Source: Pseudomonadota bacterium (GTDB taxonomy: Bacteria; Pseudomonadota; Gammaproteobacteria; Burkholderiales; Burkholderiaceae_B). Taken from it: 31,762 bases of DNA. A program made the position numbers and the translations under genes. The notes beneath the pieces are model-generated. The model saw only the letters and a list, made by a program, of their open reading frames with translations, was not told where the DNA came from and did no database searches. The stretch's first letter is position 1. Every line of letters begins with the position of its first letter. Location: the NCBI GenBank assembly GCA_023386765.1, contig JAEWJD010000392.1:1-31762 (forward strand), in the 5' to 3' direction. Positions 22,422 to 29,792 of this stretch are shown here, in pieces.

Positions 22422-22532
22422 CGGGGACAAAAGGCGCGCTTGGTCGGAATCTGGGGACAGTCCGGGGCGGCGGGGCGGAGGTGGATACACTGGGACAGGC
22501 CGCGACGGGCGGCCATCTCTGGAGGCATACCC

Positions 22533-23066
22533 ATGAAGTTTCCCTGGAAAACCACCTTTTTCTCCCTGGCGCTAGGCGTATCCGGCCATGCCGCCGCGCA
22601 GAACGTTGAACTGTTCCTGGCCGGCCCGGCCGGCCCGGAACAATCGGTCGGTACCGTCACCTTGTCGCAGACTCCCTATGGCACGCTGCTGACGCCCGCG
22701 CTGCATGGCCTGCCTGCCGGCATCCACGGCTTTCACCTGCACGAGAAACCGTCTTGCGATCCTTCGCAGGCGGACGGCAAGACCGTGCCAGCCGGCGCAG
22801 CGGGCGGCCACTGGGACCCCAAAAAGACCGGCGCGCACAAAGGCCCCTATGACGACAACGGCCATCTGGGCGACCTGCCTGCCATCTATGTAGGCGCTGA
22901 CGGCAAGGCCGATTATCCGGTGCTGGCGCCGCGTCTGAAGCTCTCGGATTTCTCCGGGCATGCCTTGATGGTCCATGTGGGCGGCGACAACAACAGCGAT
23001 CATCCCAAGCCGCTGGGCGGCGGAGGTGCGCGCATGGCATGCGGCGTGGTGCCGCCGGCCAGGTAA
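22533..23066 (+). CDS. sodC: Periplasmic superoxide dismutase [Cu-Zn]
   Basis: Dismutes superoxide in the periplasm. The 177-residue precursor has a signal peptide (MKFPWKTTFFSLALG, likely cleavage after HAAAQ or just before). All metal ligands are present: copper His68 and His70 (GFHLHEK), bridging His93 (GGHWDP) and His148 (MVHVGGD); zinc His102, His111 (NGHLGDLP) and Asp114. Cys75 and Cys170 fit the conserved intramolecular disulfide. GGAGG at 22521-22525 supports ATG 22533; the open frame to 22440 is not used. Monocistronic, between the Bug receptor and an ABC importer. Confidence 0.95.
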   Translation: MKFPWKTTFFSLALGVSGHAAAQNVELFLAGPAGPEQSVGTVTLSQTPYGTLLTPALHGLPAGIHGFHLHEKPSCDPSQADGKTVPAGAAGGHWDPKKTGAHKGPYDDNGHLGDLPAIYVGADGKADYPVLAPRLKLSDFSGHALMVHVGGDNNSDHPKPLGGGGARMACGVVPPAR

Positions 23067-23086
23067 ACAGCACCTTGTGAGGCCGT

Positions 23087-23101
23087 GCCGCCGTGGGCGG
23101 C
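23087..23101 (+). terminator. Hairpin after sodC, possible terminator
   Basis: GCCGCC (23087-23092) / GGCGGC (23096-23101) with a GTG loop, extendable by AGGCCG...CGGCCT pairing as an alternative. Only two T follow, so termination strength is uncertain. The rest of the gap to 23266 (about 165 bases) must contain the promoter of the next operon; no clear element was found in it. Confidence 0.45.
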
Positions 23102-23266
23102 CTTGCGACCCATCTTTTAGGGGTTTCCCCCGTTGAGGCTCCCCCGCCACTTTTTCGGGCTGCAAGTTAGACTACGGGGACTCTCGGCCAGCGCATCGGG
23201 CCAGAAGCCCTTTGCGGTGCCAGGAACCAAACAAACATATACCCCATTGGTGGAAGGAGCATTTCT

Positions 23267-24235
23267 ATGCGGAGCGGGAAAAACATTTTTCTGACGGCAG
23301 GCGCACTGGCCCTCGCACTGGCTGCGGGCGGCGCCGTGGCGCAGCAGAAATCCGTGGCGGTGACCGCAATCGTGGAGCATCCGGCGCTGGACGCGGTTCG
23401 CGATGGTGTCAAGGAAGGCTTGAAGCAATCGGGTTTCACGGCCGACAAGAACCTCAAGTGGCAGTACCAGAGCGCGCAGGGCAACACCGGCACTGCCGCC
23501 CAGATCGCCCGCAAGTTCGTGGGTGACAATCCTGACGCCATTGTCGCCATCGCCACGCCCTCGGCCCAGGCCGTGGTCGCGGCCACCAAGACCGTGCCCG
23601 TGGTGTACTCGGCCGTGACCGATCCGGTCGCCGCGCAACTGGTGCCGTCGATGGGGCCTTCGGGGACCAACGTCACCGGTGTGTCCGATCTCCTGGCCCT
23701 GGACAAGCAGATCGATCTCATCAAGAAGGTCGTGCCTGATGCCAAGCGCGTGGGCATGGTCTACAACCCCGGCGAAGCCAACTCGGTGGTGGTCGTCAAG
23801 CAGCTCCAGGAGCTGCTGCCCAAGGCCGGCATGACGCTGGTCGAGGCCGCCGCGCCGCGCACGGTCGACGTGGCGGCCGCCGCACGCAGCCTGATCGGCA
23901 AGGTCGACGTGATCTACACCAACACCGACAACAACGTGGTGTCGGCCTATGAGTCGCTGGTCAAGGTCGGCAATGATGCCAAGATCCCGCTCATTGCCTC
24001 GGATACCGACAGCGTCAAGCGTGGCGCGATCGCGGCCCTGGGCATCAACTACCATGACCTGGGCGTGCAGACCGGCAAGCTGGTCGGGCGCATCCTCAAG
24101 GGTGAAAAGCCGGGCGAGCTGGCCTCCGAGACCAGCAGCAAGCTGGAACTCTTCGTCAATCCGGGCGCAGCGGCCAAGCAAGGGGTGACGCTGCCCGAGT
24201 CCCTTATCAAGTCGGCGACCGAGGTCGTCAAGTAA
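23267..24235 (+). CDS. ABC importer periplasmic binding protein, TrpX-like (ABC_sub_bind family)
   Basis: A 322-residue substrate-binding protein with a signal peptide (cleavage near AVAQ, residue 26). The mature protein, starting about QQKSVAVTAIVEHPALDAVRDG, belongs to the ABC_sub_bind group (YP_-style two-lobed proteins such as streptococcal TrpX). Characteristic segments: GNTGTAAQIARKFVGDNPDAIVAIATPSAQA split over residues 70-105, VYSAVTDPVAAQLV, VGMVYNPGEANS and ALGINYHDLGVQTGKLVGRIL. Family members bind aromatic amino acids or unknown small ligands; the ligand here is undetermined. AAGGAG about eight bases ahead of ATG 23267 is a good ribosome-binding site. First gene of a three-gene importer set. 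Confidence 0.88.
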   Translation: MRSGKNIFLTAGALALALAAGGAVAQQKSVAVTAIVEHPALDAVRDGVKEGLKQSGFTADKNLKWQYQSAQGNTGTAAQIARKFVGDNPDAIVAIATPSAQAVVAATKTVPVVYSAVTDPVAAQLVPSMGPSGTNVTGVSDLLALDKQIDLIKKVVPDAKRVGMVYNPGEANSVVVVKQLQELLPKAGMTLVEAAAPRTVDVAAAARSLIGKVDVIYTNTDNNVVSAYESLVKVGNDAKIPLIASDTDSVKRGAIAALGINYHDLGVQTGKLVGRILKGEKPGELASETSSKLELFVNPGAAAKQGVTLPESLIKSATEVVK

Positions 24236-24268
24236 GGCGACGGCCAACGCTGTCGCTTTCTCAACGCA

Positions 24269-24295
24269 GGCGGGCCATGCAATGGCCCGCCTTTT
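24269..24295 (+). terminator. Hairpin with T-run between binding protein and permease genes
   Basis: Perfect 10-bp stem GGCGGGCCAT (24269-24278) / ATGGCCCGCC (24282-24291), 3-base loop, then TTTT. It lies inside what looks like one operon, so it probably acts as a partial terminator that lowers permease and ATPase expression relative to the binding protein. Confidence 0.75.
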
Positions 24296-24341
24296 GAATC
24301 TACCCCTGGTCTGAAGCGTTGTCCCGGTTCACAAGACGGGG

Positions 24342-25247
24342 ATGACCGAGATGCTTATGTCTTTATTTGCCTTGCTCGGTGCACTGGAAATCGGATTGAT
24401 TTTCAGCCTGGTGGCACTGGGCGTTTTTATCTCCTTTCGCTTGCTGCGATTTCCCGACCTGACGGTCGATGGCAGCTTCCCGCTGGGCGGCGCCGTGGCC
24501 GCCACCCTGGTTTCCTCCGGTTGGGATCCCTTTCTGGCGACCTTGGTTGCCACCTTTGCGGGTGCGCTGGCTGGCCTGGTCACCGGCTGGCTGAACGAGC
24601 GCCTGCGCATCATGGATCTGCTGGCCAGTATCCTGATGATGATTGCGCTGTATTCCGTCAACCTGCGCATCATGGGGCGTCCCAACGTGCCGCTGATCAC
24701 CGAGCCGACGATCTTCTCGATCCTGCAGCCCGATTGGCTGAGTGATTATGTGGCCCGTCCGCTGATCCTGGTGGTGGTGGTGGTGCTGGCCAAGTTTCTG
24801 CTGGATTGGTATTTCGCGACCCAGAGCGGCCTGGCCATGCGGGCAACCGGCTCCAACCCCCGCATGGCGCGCGCCCAGGGCGTGAATACCGGCGGCATGG
24901 TGCTGGCGGGTATGGCGCTGTCCAATGCGCTGGTCGGCCTGGCGGGCGCCCTTTTTGCCCAGACCCAGGGCGGTGCTGACATTTCCATGGGCATCGGCAC
25001 CATCGTGATCGGCCTGGCGGCGGTCATCGTGGGCGAGAGCATCCTGCCTTCGCGGCGGCTGGTGCTGGCCACGCTGGCGGTCATCATCGGTGCGATCGTC
25101 TACCGTTTCTTCATTGCGCTGGCCCTGAACAGTGATTTCATCGGCCTGCAGGCCCAAGACCTGAACCTGGTGACGGCCGTGCTGGTGACGATTGCCCTGG
25201 TCATTCCCATGCTCAAACGCCGCTTGCGCGGCCAGAAGGGGCGTTGA
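24342..25247 (+). CDS. ABC importer permease, TrpY-like
   Basis: Inner-membrane permease of the branched-chain-amino-acid type (BPD_transp_2), about 301 residues with roughly eight hydrophobic segments. Characteristic parts: the N-terminal LGALEIGLIFSLVALGVFIS, RFPDLTVDGSFPLGG, the coupling region QSGLAMRATGSNPRMARAQG, and VGLAGALFAQTQGGADISMG with GLAAVIVGESILPSRR. This arrangement is seen in TrpY-like permeases that pair with ABC_sub_bind receptors. ATG codons at 24342, 24351 and 24357 are all possible starts and the ribosome-binding site does not decide. The stop is one base before the ATPase start. Confidence 0.88.
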   Translation: MTEMLMSLFALLGALEIGLIFSLVALGVFISFRLLRFPDLTVDGSFPLGGAVAATLVSSGWDPFLATLVATFAGALAGLVTGWLNERLRIMDLLASILMMIALYSVNLRIMGRPNVPLITEPTIFSILQPDWLSDYVARPLILVVVVVLAKFLLDWYFATQSGLAMRATGSNPRMARAQGVNTGGMVLAGMALSNALVGLAGALFAQTQGGADISMGIGTIVIGLAAVIVGESILPSRRLVLATLAVIIGAIVYRFFIALALNSDFIGLQAQDLNLVTAVLVTIALVIPMLKRRLRGQKGR

Positions 25248-25248
25248 C

Positions 25249-26043
25249 ATGCTGAGCGCAAAAGACCTCACCATCACTTTCAATGCGGGCACCCCCATCG
25301 AGACCCGTGCCCTGCGCGGGCTGTCGCTGGAGATTCCGACCGGACAGTTCGTTACCGTGATCGGTTCCAACGGCGCCGGAAAGTCGACCTTTCTGAATGC
25401 TATCTCGGGCGATCTGCAGATCGACAGCGGCAAGATAGAAATCAACGGCAGCGATGTCACCCGCTGGCCGGTCTGGCAGCGTGCCGGGCAGGTGGCGCGG
25501 GTGTTCCAGGATCCCATGGCGGGTACCTGTGAAGACCTGACCATCGAGGAGAACATGGCATTGGCGCAGTTGCGCGGTAGCCGGCGCGGCCTGGGCCGTG
25601 CGGTCAAGGCCGCCATGCGCGAGGTGTTTCGCGAACGGCTGGCCACGCTCGGCCTCGGCCTGGAGAACCGCCTGTCGGATCGCATCGGTCTGTTGTCGGG
25701 CGGCCAGCGCCAGGCGGTCAGTCTGTTGATGGCGGCGTTGCAACCGTCGCGCATCCTGCTGCTGGACGAGCACACCGCGGCGCTCGACCCGCGTACCGCC
25801 GATTTCGTGTTGCGCCTGACCGAACGGATTGTGTCGGAAAACCATCTGACCACCATGATGGTGACCCACAGCATGCGTCAGGCCCTGGATGTGGGCGAAC
25901 GCACCGTCATGCTGCACCAGGGGCAGGTGGTGCTCGATGTCAGTGGCGAGCAGCGCAAGGGTCTGGAGGTCGGTGACCTGCTGGCCATGTTCGAGCGGGT
26001 CCGTGGCGAAACCCTCGCCGATGACGCGCTGTTGCTGAGCTGA
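25249..26043 (+). CDS. ABC importer ATP-binding subunit, TrpZ-like
   Basis: Cytoplasmic ATPase of 264 residues. Walker A GSNGAGKST with Lys45, Q-loop Gln87 in VFQDPMAGTCEDLTIEENM, signature LSGGQRQAV at 149-157, Walker B ILLLDE with Glu174 followed by HTAALDP, and switch His207 in MVTHSM. The HTAALDP after Walker B, instead of the common PTAGLDP, is typical of this subgroup. ATG 25249 starts immediately after the permease stop, so the pair is coupled; the frame extends upstream to 25192 inside the permease gene and was not used. A terminator follows at once. Confidence 0.9.
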   Translation: MLSAKDLTITFNAGTPIETRALRGLSLEIPTGQFVTVIGSNGAGKSTFLNAISGDLQIDSGKIEINGSDVTRWPVWQRAGQVARVFQDPMAGTCEDLTIEENMALAQLRGSRRGLGRAVKAAMREVFRERLATLGLGLENRLSDRIGLLSGGQRQAVSLLMAALQPSRILLLDEHTAALDPRTADFVLRLTERIVSENHLTTMMVTHSMRQALDVGERTVMLHQGQVVLDVSGEQRKGLEVGDLLAMFERVRGETLADDALLLS

Positions 26044-26050
26044 AAAACGG

Positions 26051-26075
26051 CGCCGCCTGCGGGCGGCGTCTTTTT
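26051..26075 (+). terminator. Rho-independent terminator after the TrpXYZ-like importer
   Basis: Perfect 7-bp stem CGCCGCC (26051-26057) / GGCGGCG (26062-26068), 4-base loop, then TCTTTTT. It begins eight bases after the ATPase stop codon. Confidence 0.88.
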
Positions 26076-26080
26076 GACTA

Positions 26081-26106
26081 GCGTTATGTACCTGCGTATA
26101 TTTCGC
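26081..26106. promoter_or_regulatory. Probable ModE operator of the modABC operon
   Basis: Imperfect dyad GCGTTATGTAC (26081-26091) - CTGC - GTATATTTCGC (26096-26106); 8 of 11 positions are symmetric. The CGTTAT / TATA-rich arms resemble the E. coli ModE box (half sites of the CGTTATAT kind). It lies 45-70 bases upstream of modA, where molybdate-bound ModE represses in E. coli, and a modE gene lies at the far end of the cluster. Confidence 0.65.
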
Positions 26107-26150
26107 TTACATCACCCCGGCGCCGCCGGATCTGTCACCTGAGGATGATC

Positions 26151-26906
26151 ATGCAGTTACGCACCCGATTTCTGTTCGCGGCGCTGGGCGCCGTTTTCGC
26201 GACCAGCGCGGCTCAGGCCGCCGATCTGACCGTCTCGGCCGCGTCCAGTCTCACCAATGCCTTCAAGGAGCTGGGCCAGGCGTTTGAGGCCAAGTATCCG
26301 GACACCAAGGTCGTGCTGAACTTTGCCGCTTCGGACGTGTTGCTGCGACAGATCGAACAGGGGGCGCCGACCGACGTGTTCGCCTCGGCCGATCAGACCG
26401 CCATGAACCGGGCCCAGGAAGCCAAGGCCATCCAGCCGGCGACGCGTGTGAATTTTGCCGCCAACGCCCTGGTGCTGATCACGCCGGCCAGCGGCGGCGT
26501 GGACATCAAGGGTCCCGAGGACCTGACGGCCGAGCGCGTCAAGCGCGTGGCCTATGGCAACCCGGCTTCGGTGCCGGTGGGCCGCTACACCCAGGCTGCC
26601 CTGGAAAAACTGGGCCTGTGGGCGGCCGTCTCGGCCAAGGGCGTGCCGGCGCAGAATGTGCGCCAGAGCCTGGATTACGTGGCACGCGGCGAGGTCGAGG
26701 CCGGCTTCGTGTTCGCCACGGATGCCGCCATCATGCCCGACAAGGTCAAGGTCGTGGCCACGGTGCCCACGCCGCAGCCCATCACCTATCCCATCGCCCT
26801 GACCACCCGCGATACCAATCCGCAAGCGGCCAAGGCCTTCGTGGAATACGCGCTCTCGCCGCAGGGGCAGGCCATCCTGTCGCGCTACGGCTTCCAGAAG
26901 CCCTGA
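26151..26906 (+). CDS. modA: Molybdate ABC importer, periplasmic binding protein
   Basis: Binds molybdate (and usually tungstate) in the periplasm for import. 251-residue precursor with signal peptide ending about AAQA (residue 23). The mature start DLTVSAASSLTNAFKELGQAFEAKY (residues 25-49) is diagnostic for ModA, its Ser pair SAASSL being the oxyanion-binding loop. FAASDVLLRQIEQGAPTDVFASADQ, AYGNPASVPVGRYTQAALE and DAAIMP-containing parts also match the family. ATG is present at both 26145 and 26151; GAGG at 26141-26144 abuts the first, so 26151 has the better spacing. First gene of modABC behind a probable ModE operator. Confidence 0.94.
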   Translation: MQLRTRFLFAALGAVFATSAAQAADLTVSAASSLTNAFKELGQAFEAKYPDTKVVLNFAASDVLLRQIEQGAPTDVFASADQTAMNRAQEAKAIQPATRVNFAANALVLITPASGGVDIKGPEDLTAERVKRVAYGNPASVPVGRYTQAALEKLGLWAAVSAKGVPAQNVRQSLDYVARGEVEAGFVFATDAAIMPDKVKVVATVPTPQPITYPIALTTRDTNPQAAKAFVEYALSPQGQAILSRYGFQKP

Positions 26907-26916
26907 GGGTGCATTG

Positions 26917-27594
26917 ATGACCGACCCGGTCTGGGTACCGCTGCTGCTGTCCCTGAAGGTGGCGGGCTGGGCCACGGTGATCAGCGCCGTGCTGGGCACG
27001 GGGTTGGGGTTCTGGCTGGCACGCTGGCGTTCTCCGCTGCGCGAGCTGGCCGACTCCGTACTCACGCTGCCCATGGTGCTGCCTCCGACGGTGCTGGGCT
27101 ATTACTTGTTGGTGCTGCTGGGCCGTCGAGGCGTGCTGGGTGAAACCCTGGCGGGTTGGGGCATCGAACTGGTGTTTACCTGGCAGGGTGCAGTGATCGC
27201 TGCTGCCGTGGTCGCCTTTCCCTTGGTGCTCAAGGCGGCCCGCACAGCCTTTGAAGAAGTCGATCCGCAGCTGGAGTCGGCGGCGCGGGTGCTGGGTCTG
27301 CGCGAGTCGGCGGTCTTCTTCCGTGTGACTCTGCCGCTGGCCATGCGCGGCATCATGGCCGGGGTACTGCTGGCTTTTGCCCGTGCTCTGGGCGAATTCG
27401 GCGCCACGCTGATGGTGGCCGGCAATCTGCCTGGCCGTACCCAGACCCTGTCGATCGCCATCTACGAGGCGGTCCAGGCAGGCGATGATCACACCGCCAA
27501 CCTGCTGGTGCTGATCACCTCCGTGACCTGTGTGGCGGCGTTGTTGCTGGCCAGCCGGCTGATGCCGCGGCGTCGGGGGAGGGCGCCGGTATGA
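26917..27594 (+). CDS. modB: Molybdate ABC importer, permease
   Basis: Inner-membrane permease of 225 residues, near the 229 of E. coli ModB, with five to six helices. The coupling loop reads FEEVDPQLESAARVLGLRES followed by RVTLPLAMRGIMAGVLLAFARALGEFGATLMVAGN across residues about 110-170, which is the ModB/CysTW-type EAA region. ATG 26917 is preferred to the in-frame TTG at 26914; TGAGGG lies about eight bases ahead and overlaps the modA stop. Its last four bases overlap the modC start (ATGA), indicating translational coupling. Confidence 0.94.
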   Translation: MTDPVWVPLLLSLKVAGWATVISAVLGTGLGFWLARWRSPLRELADSVLTLPMVLPPTVLGYYLLVLLGRRGVLGETLAGWGIELVFTWQGAVIAAAVVAFPLVLKAARTAFEEVDPQLESAARVLGLRESAVFFRVTLPLAMRGIMAGVLLAFARALGEFGATLMVAGNLPGRTQTLSIAIYEAVQAGDDHTANLLVLITSVTCVAALLLASRLMPRRRGRAPV

Positions 27595-28328
27595 TCGACA
27601 TCGAGATTACCAAGGTAATGCACGCCGAGGAACGGCGTTTCGCCATGGATATACGGTTGCGCACCGCCTCGCGCCGGGTGGTGCTGTTCGGGCCGTCCGG
27701 GGCGGGGAAAAGCCTTACCCTGCGCGCCGTGGCCGGCCTGATGCGTCCGGATGCCGGCCGTATCGCGGTCAATGACCGGGTGTTCTACGACAGCGAGTAT
27801 GGCGTCTGGCTGTCATCCCAGGAACGCCGTATCGCTTACTTGTTCCAGGACTACGCCCTGTTTCCGCACCTCACCGTCGGGCAAAACGTCGCTTTTGCAC
27901 TGCGCGGCGGTTGGTTCAACCCCGGGCGCCGCCGCATCCCGGAGGCGGCCCGGCGCTGGATCGATGCCTTTGAGCTGGGACCCATCATCAACAGTTATCC
28001 CGGACAGATCTCGGGCGGTCAGAAACAGCGCACCGCGCTGGCCCGTGCCCTGGCTGCCGAGCCCGAGCTGATTCTGCTGGATGAGCCGTTTTCGGCGCTG
28101 GATGCTCAATTGCGCGGCAAGATGCGCGCCGAGTTGCGTGACTTGCTGGATGGGTTGAAGGTGCCGATGCTGCTGATCACGCATGATCCGGCGGATATCG
28201 ACGCCCTGGCCGAAGTGGTGTTCGAGGTGCGTGACGGCCAGATCGTGCATCAACGTCTGGCCGAGCCCGGCCTGGAGAGTCAGTCCATCACGCCCAGGAT
28301 GACGCTGGAAGCGTCGAAGACCGCATAG
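27591..28328 (+). CDS. modC: Molybdate ABC importer, ATP-binding subunit lacking the C-terminal Mop domain
   Basis: Cytoplasmic ATPase of the molybdate importer. Motifs: Walker A GPSGAGKS with Lys40, Q-loop Gln86 in LFQDYALFPH, signature SGGQKQR at 141-147, Walker B LILLDE with Glu165 followed by PFSALDAQ, and switch His198 in LLITHDP. Only 245 residues: it ends about 25 residues after the ATPase core, whereas E. coli ModC has 352 and carries a molybdate-binding Mop (TOBE) domain. The last 49 bases overlap, in antisense, the 3' end of modE. Molybdate-level feedback at the transporter is therefore probably absent or provided elsewhere. Confidence 0.92.
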   Translation: MIDIEITKVMHAEERRFAMDIRLRTASRRVVLFGPSGAGKSLTLRAVAGLMRPDAGRIAVNDRVFYDSEYGVWLSSQERRIAYLFQDYALFPHLTVGQNVAFALRGGWFNPGRRRIPEAARRWIDAFELGPIINSYPGQISGGQKQRTALARALAAEPELILLDEPFSALDAQLRGKMRAELRDLLDGLKVPMLLITHDPADIDALAEVVFEVRDGQIVHQRLAEPGLESQSITPRMTLEASKTA

Positions 28329-29086
28329 ACCTCGCTGCCTTCGGCCAGCGCCAGACGCTCGGCGCTGTCACGGGTGATGATGGCCACCAGCGTGCCGCCG
28401 CCATCCAGCTCGATCACGATTTCGTCGTTGACCGCGCCGGCCCGTCGTTGCGCCACGCGCCCGGCGATCTGGTTGTCGGCCGACAGATGCAGCCCGCCGG
28501 CTTCGCGGCGGGCCACCATGACGGCCGACGCTTTGATCAGCGCAATTACTTCGCGCCCGGGCTTCAGGCCCAGTTCCTGGGTGCTGTCACGCGTGATCGT
28601 GGCACGCACGGTCTGGCCACCGGGCAGCGACAGGCGGATATCGTCGTTGACTGCGCCGGTATGGATTTCGCTGACTTCGCCCAAGAGGCGGTTGCGTGCG
28701 CTGGTTTTGAGCATGAGGCGTTGCATGAGGTCGAGATCTCCGGTGAGGCCCTGGCTGGCCAGGTATTGCATGAAGCGCTGGTGTTCGCTTTGCAATCGAT
28801 TGAAGGTGGCGATCAGTTGGCGGGCCCGCTCCGTCAGGCGGGTGCCGCCGCCGCCTTTGCCGCCGGCATTGCGTTCCACCAGGGGCGTGCCGGCCAGATT
28901 GTTCATGGTGTCGATGGCATCCCAGGCCCCTTTGTAGCTCATCCCGACCGCCTTGGCCGCCGCCGTGATGGAGCCGCTGGCTTCGATCTGGGCCAACAAT
29001 GCGATGCGCTGGGCGTTGCCCCATTGCTGGCTGCCGCTACGCAGCCAGATGGAGCCATCGAGTTCAAAATCAGGCAAAGTGGACAT
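28280..29086 (-). CDS. modE: Molybdate-responsive transcriptional regulator with tandem Mop domains
   Basis: Senses cytoplasmic molybdate and represses modABC, 268 residues. The N-terminal winged helix (residues about 22-110) has the LysR-like ModE pattern: GNAQRIALLAQIEASGSITAA, AVGMSYKGAWDAIDTMNNLA and a Gly-rich wing GGKGGGGTRLT. Two Mop domains follow, about 128-192 (TSARNRLLGEVSEIHTGAVND) and 202-266 (SADNQIAGRVAQRRAGAVNDE), each with the SARN/SADN start and the GAVN motif that binds molybdate. Convergent with modC with a 49-base antisense overlap of coding ends. Divergent from the DUF4136 lipoprotein gene, 96 bases between starts. Confidence 0.95.
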   Translation of the reverse strand: MSTLPDFELDGSIWLRSGSQQWGNAQRIALLAQIEASGSITAAAKAVGMSYKGAWDAIDTMNNLAGTPLVERNAGGKGGGGTRLTERARQLIATFNRLQSEHQRFMQYLASQGLTGDLDLMQRLMLKTSARNRLLGEVSEIHTGAVNDDIRLSLPGGQTVRATITRDSTQELGLKPGREVIALIKASAVMVARREAGGLHLSADNQIAGRVAQRRAGAVNDEIVIELDGGGTLVAIITRDSAERLALAEGSEVYAVFDASSVILGVMD

Positions 29087-29182
29087 TGCTCTAGGTCAGA
29101 AGAGGGACGGCAAAGTTTATTGCAAGTTGCCGTTATTCAAGGCAAGATCAATTCAACAATGGTGGTTTTCACGGAGAAAGCA

Positions 29183-29779
29183 ATGCAGACAATGGGCAAG
29201 GCATTGGGCGTATTGGCTTTGGCTGCCACCCTGGGCGGTTGTGCCAGCGGGCCGGACATACGCAGTGATTACGACCATCAGGTCAATTTTGCCGAGTACC
29301 ACAGCTTCGGCTTCATGGAACCCCTGGGCACCGACAAGGCGGCCGGTTATACCAACCTGGCCACCGAGCGCCTGAAAGCGGCCACCCGCTTTCAGATGGA
29401 GTCGCGCGGCTACGTCTACAAGGCCGAGCAGCCTGATCTGCTGATCAATTTCAATGGACGCCTGCGCCAGCGCACCGAGGTCGTGCCGGTTGCACCGGGG
29501 CCGTACTACGGTTACTACGGCTACCGCAGTGGCTTCTATGGAGGCTGGCCGGGTTACGGCTGGACCGAGGACGTCTACACCTATACCGAAGGGACGCTCA
29601 ATGTCGATCTGGTTGATCGTCGCCGGCGCCAATTGGTCTGGGAGGGAGTGGCCACCGGCCAGGTCAATGACGTTCAGGCAGTACAGTCGACCGCCACGAT
29701 AGACAAAGTGGTGGCGGATCTCTTCACCCGGTATCCCTTCCGGGCTGGCGAGGGGGTGCCGCTCAAACCGATGCAGTGA
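29183..29779 (+). CDS. DUF4136-family lipoprotein
   Basis: A 198-residue predicted lipoprotein. The signal peptide ends in a lipobox, ATLGGC, with the lipidated Cys at about residue 21. The mature part opens SGPDIRSDYDHQVNFAEYHSFGF, typical of DUF4136, and closes with VDLVDRRRRQLVWEGVATGQV and a family-typical segment on pore or anchor function unknown. Between residues about 102 and 125 there is a Tyr/Gly-rich loop (YYGYYGYRSGFYGGWPGYGW). The frame is open far upstream to 28448 across modE, which is not real; CGGAGAAAG at 29172-29180 supports ATG 29183. It lies 13 bases ahead of the phospholipase gene, so they form an operon. Function is unknown. Confidence 0.87.
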   Translation: MQTMGKALGVLALAATLGGCASGPDIRSDYDHQVNFAEYHSFGFMEPLGTDKAAGYTNLATERLKAATRFQMESRGYVYKAEQPDLLINFNGRLRQRTEVVPVAPGPYYGYYGYRSGFYGGWPGYGWTEDVYTYTEGTLNVDLVDRRRRQLVWEGVATGQVNDVQAVQSTATIDKVVADLFTRYPFRAGEGVPLKPMQ

Positions 29780-29792
29780 GGCACAGGCGGCC

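Noticed and set aside
28448..29182. Large N-terminal extension of the DUF4136 protein frame
   Set aside because: It runs antisense through modE; the lipoprotein signal and ribosome-binding site mark ATG 29183 as the start.
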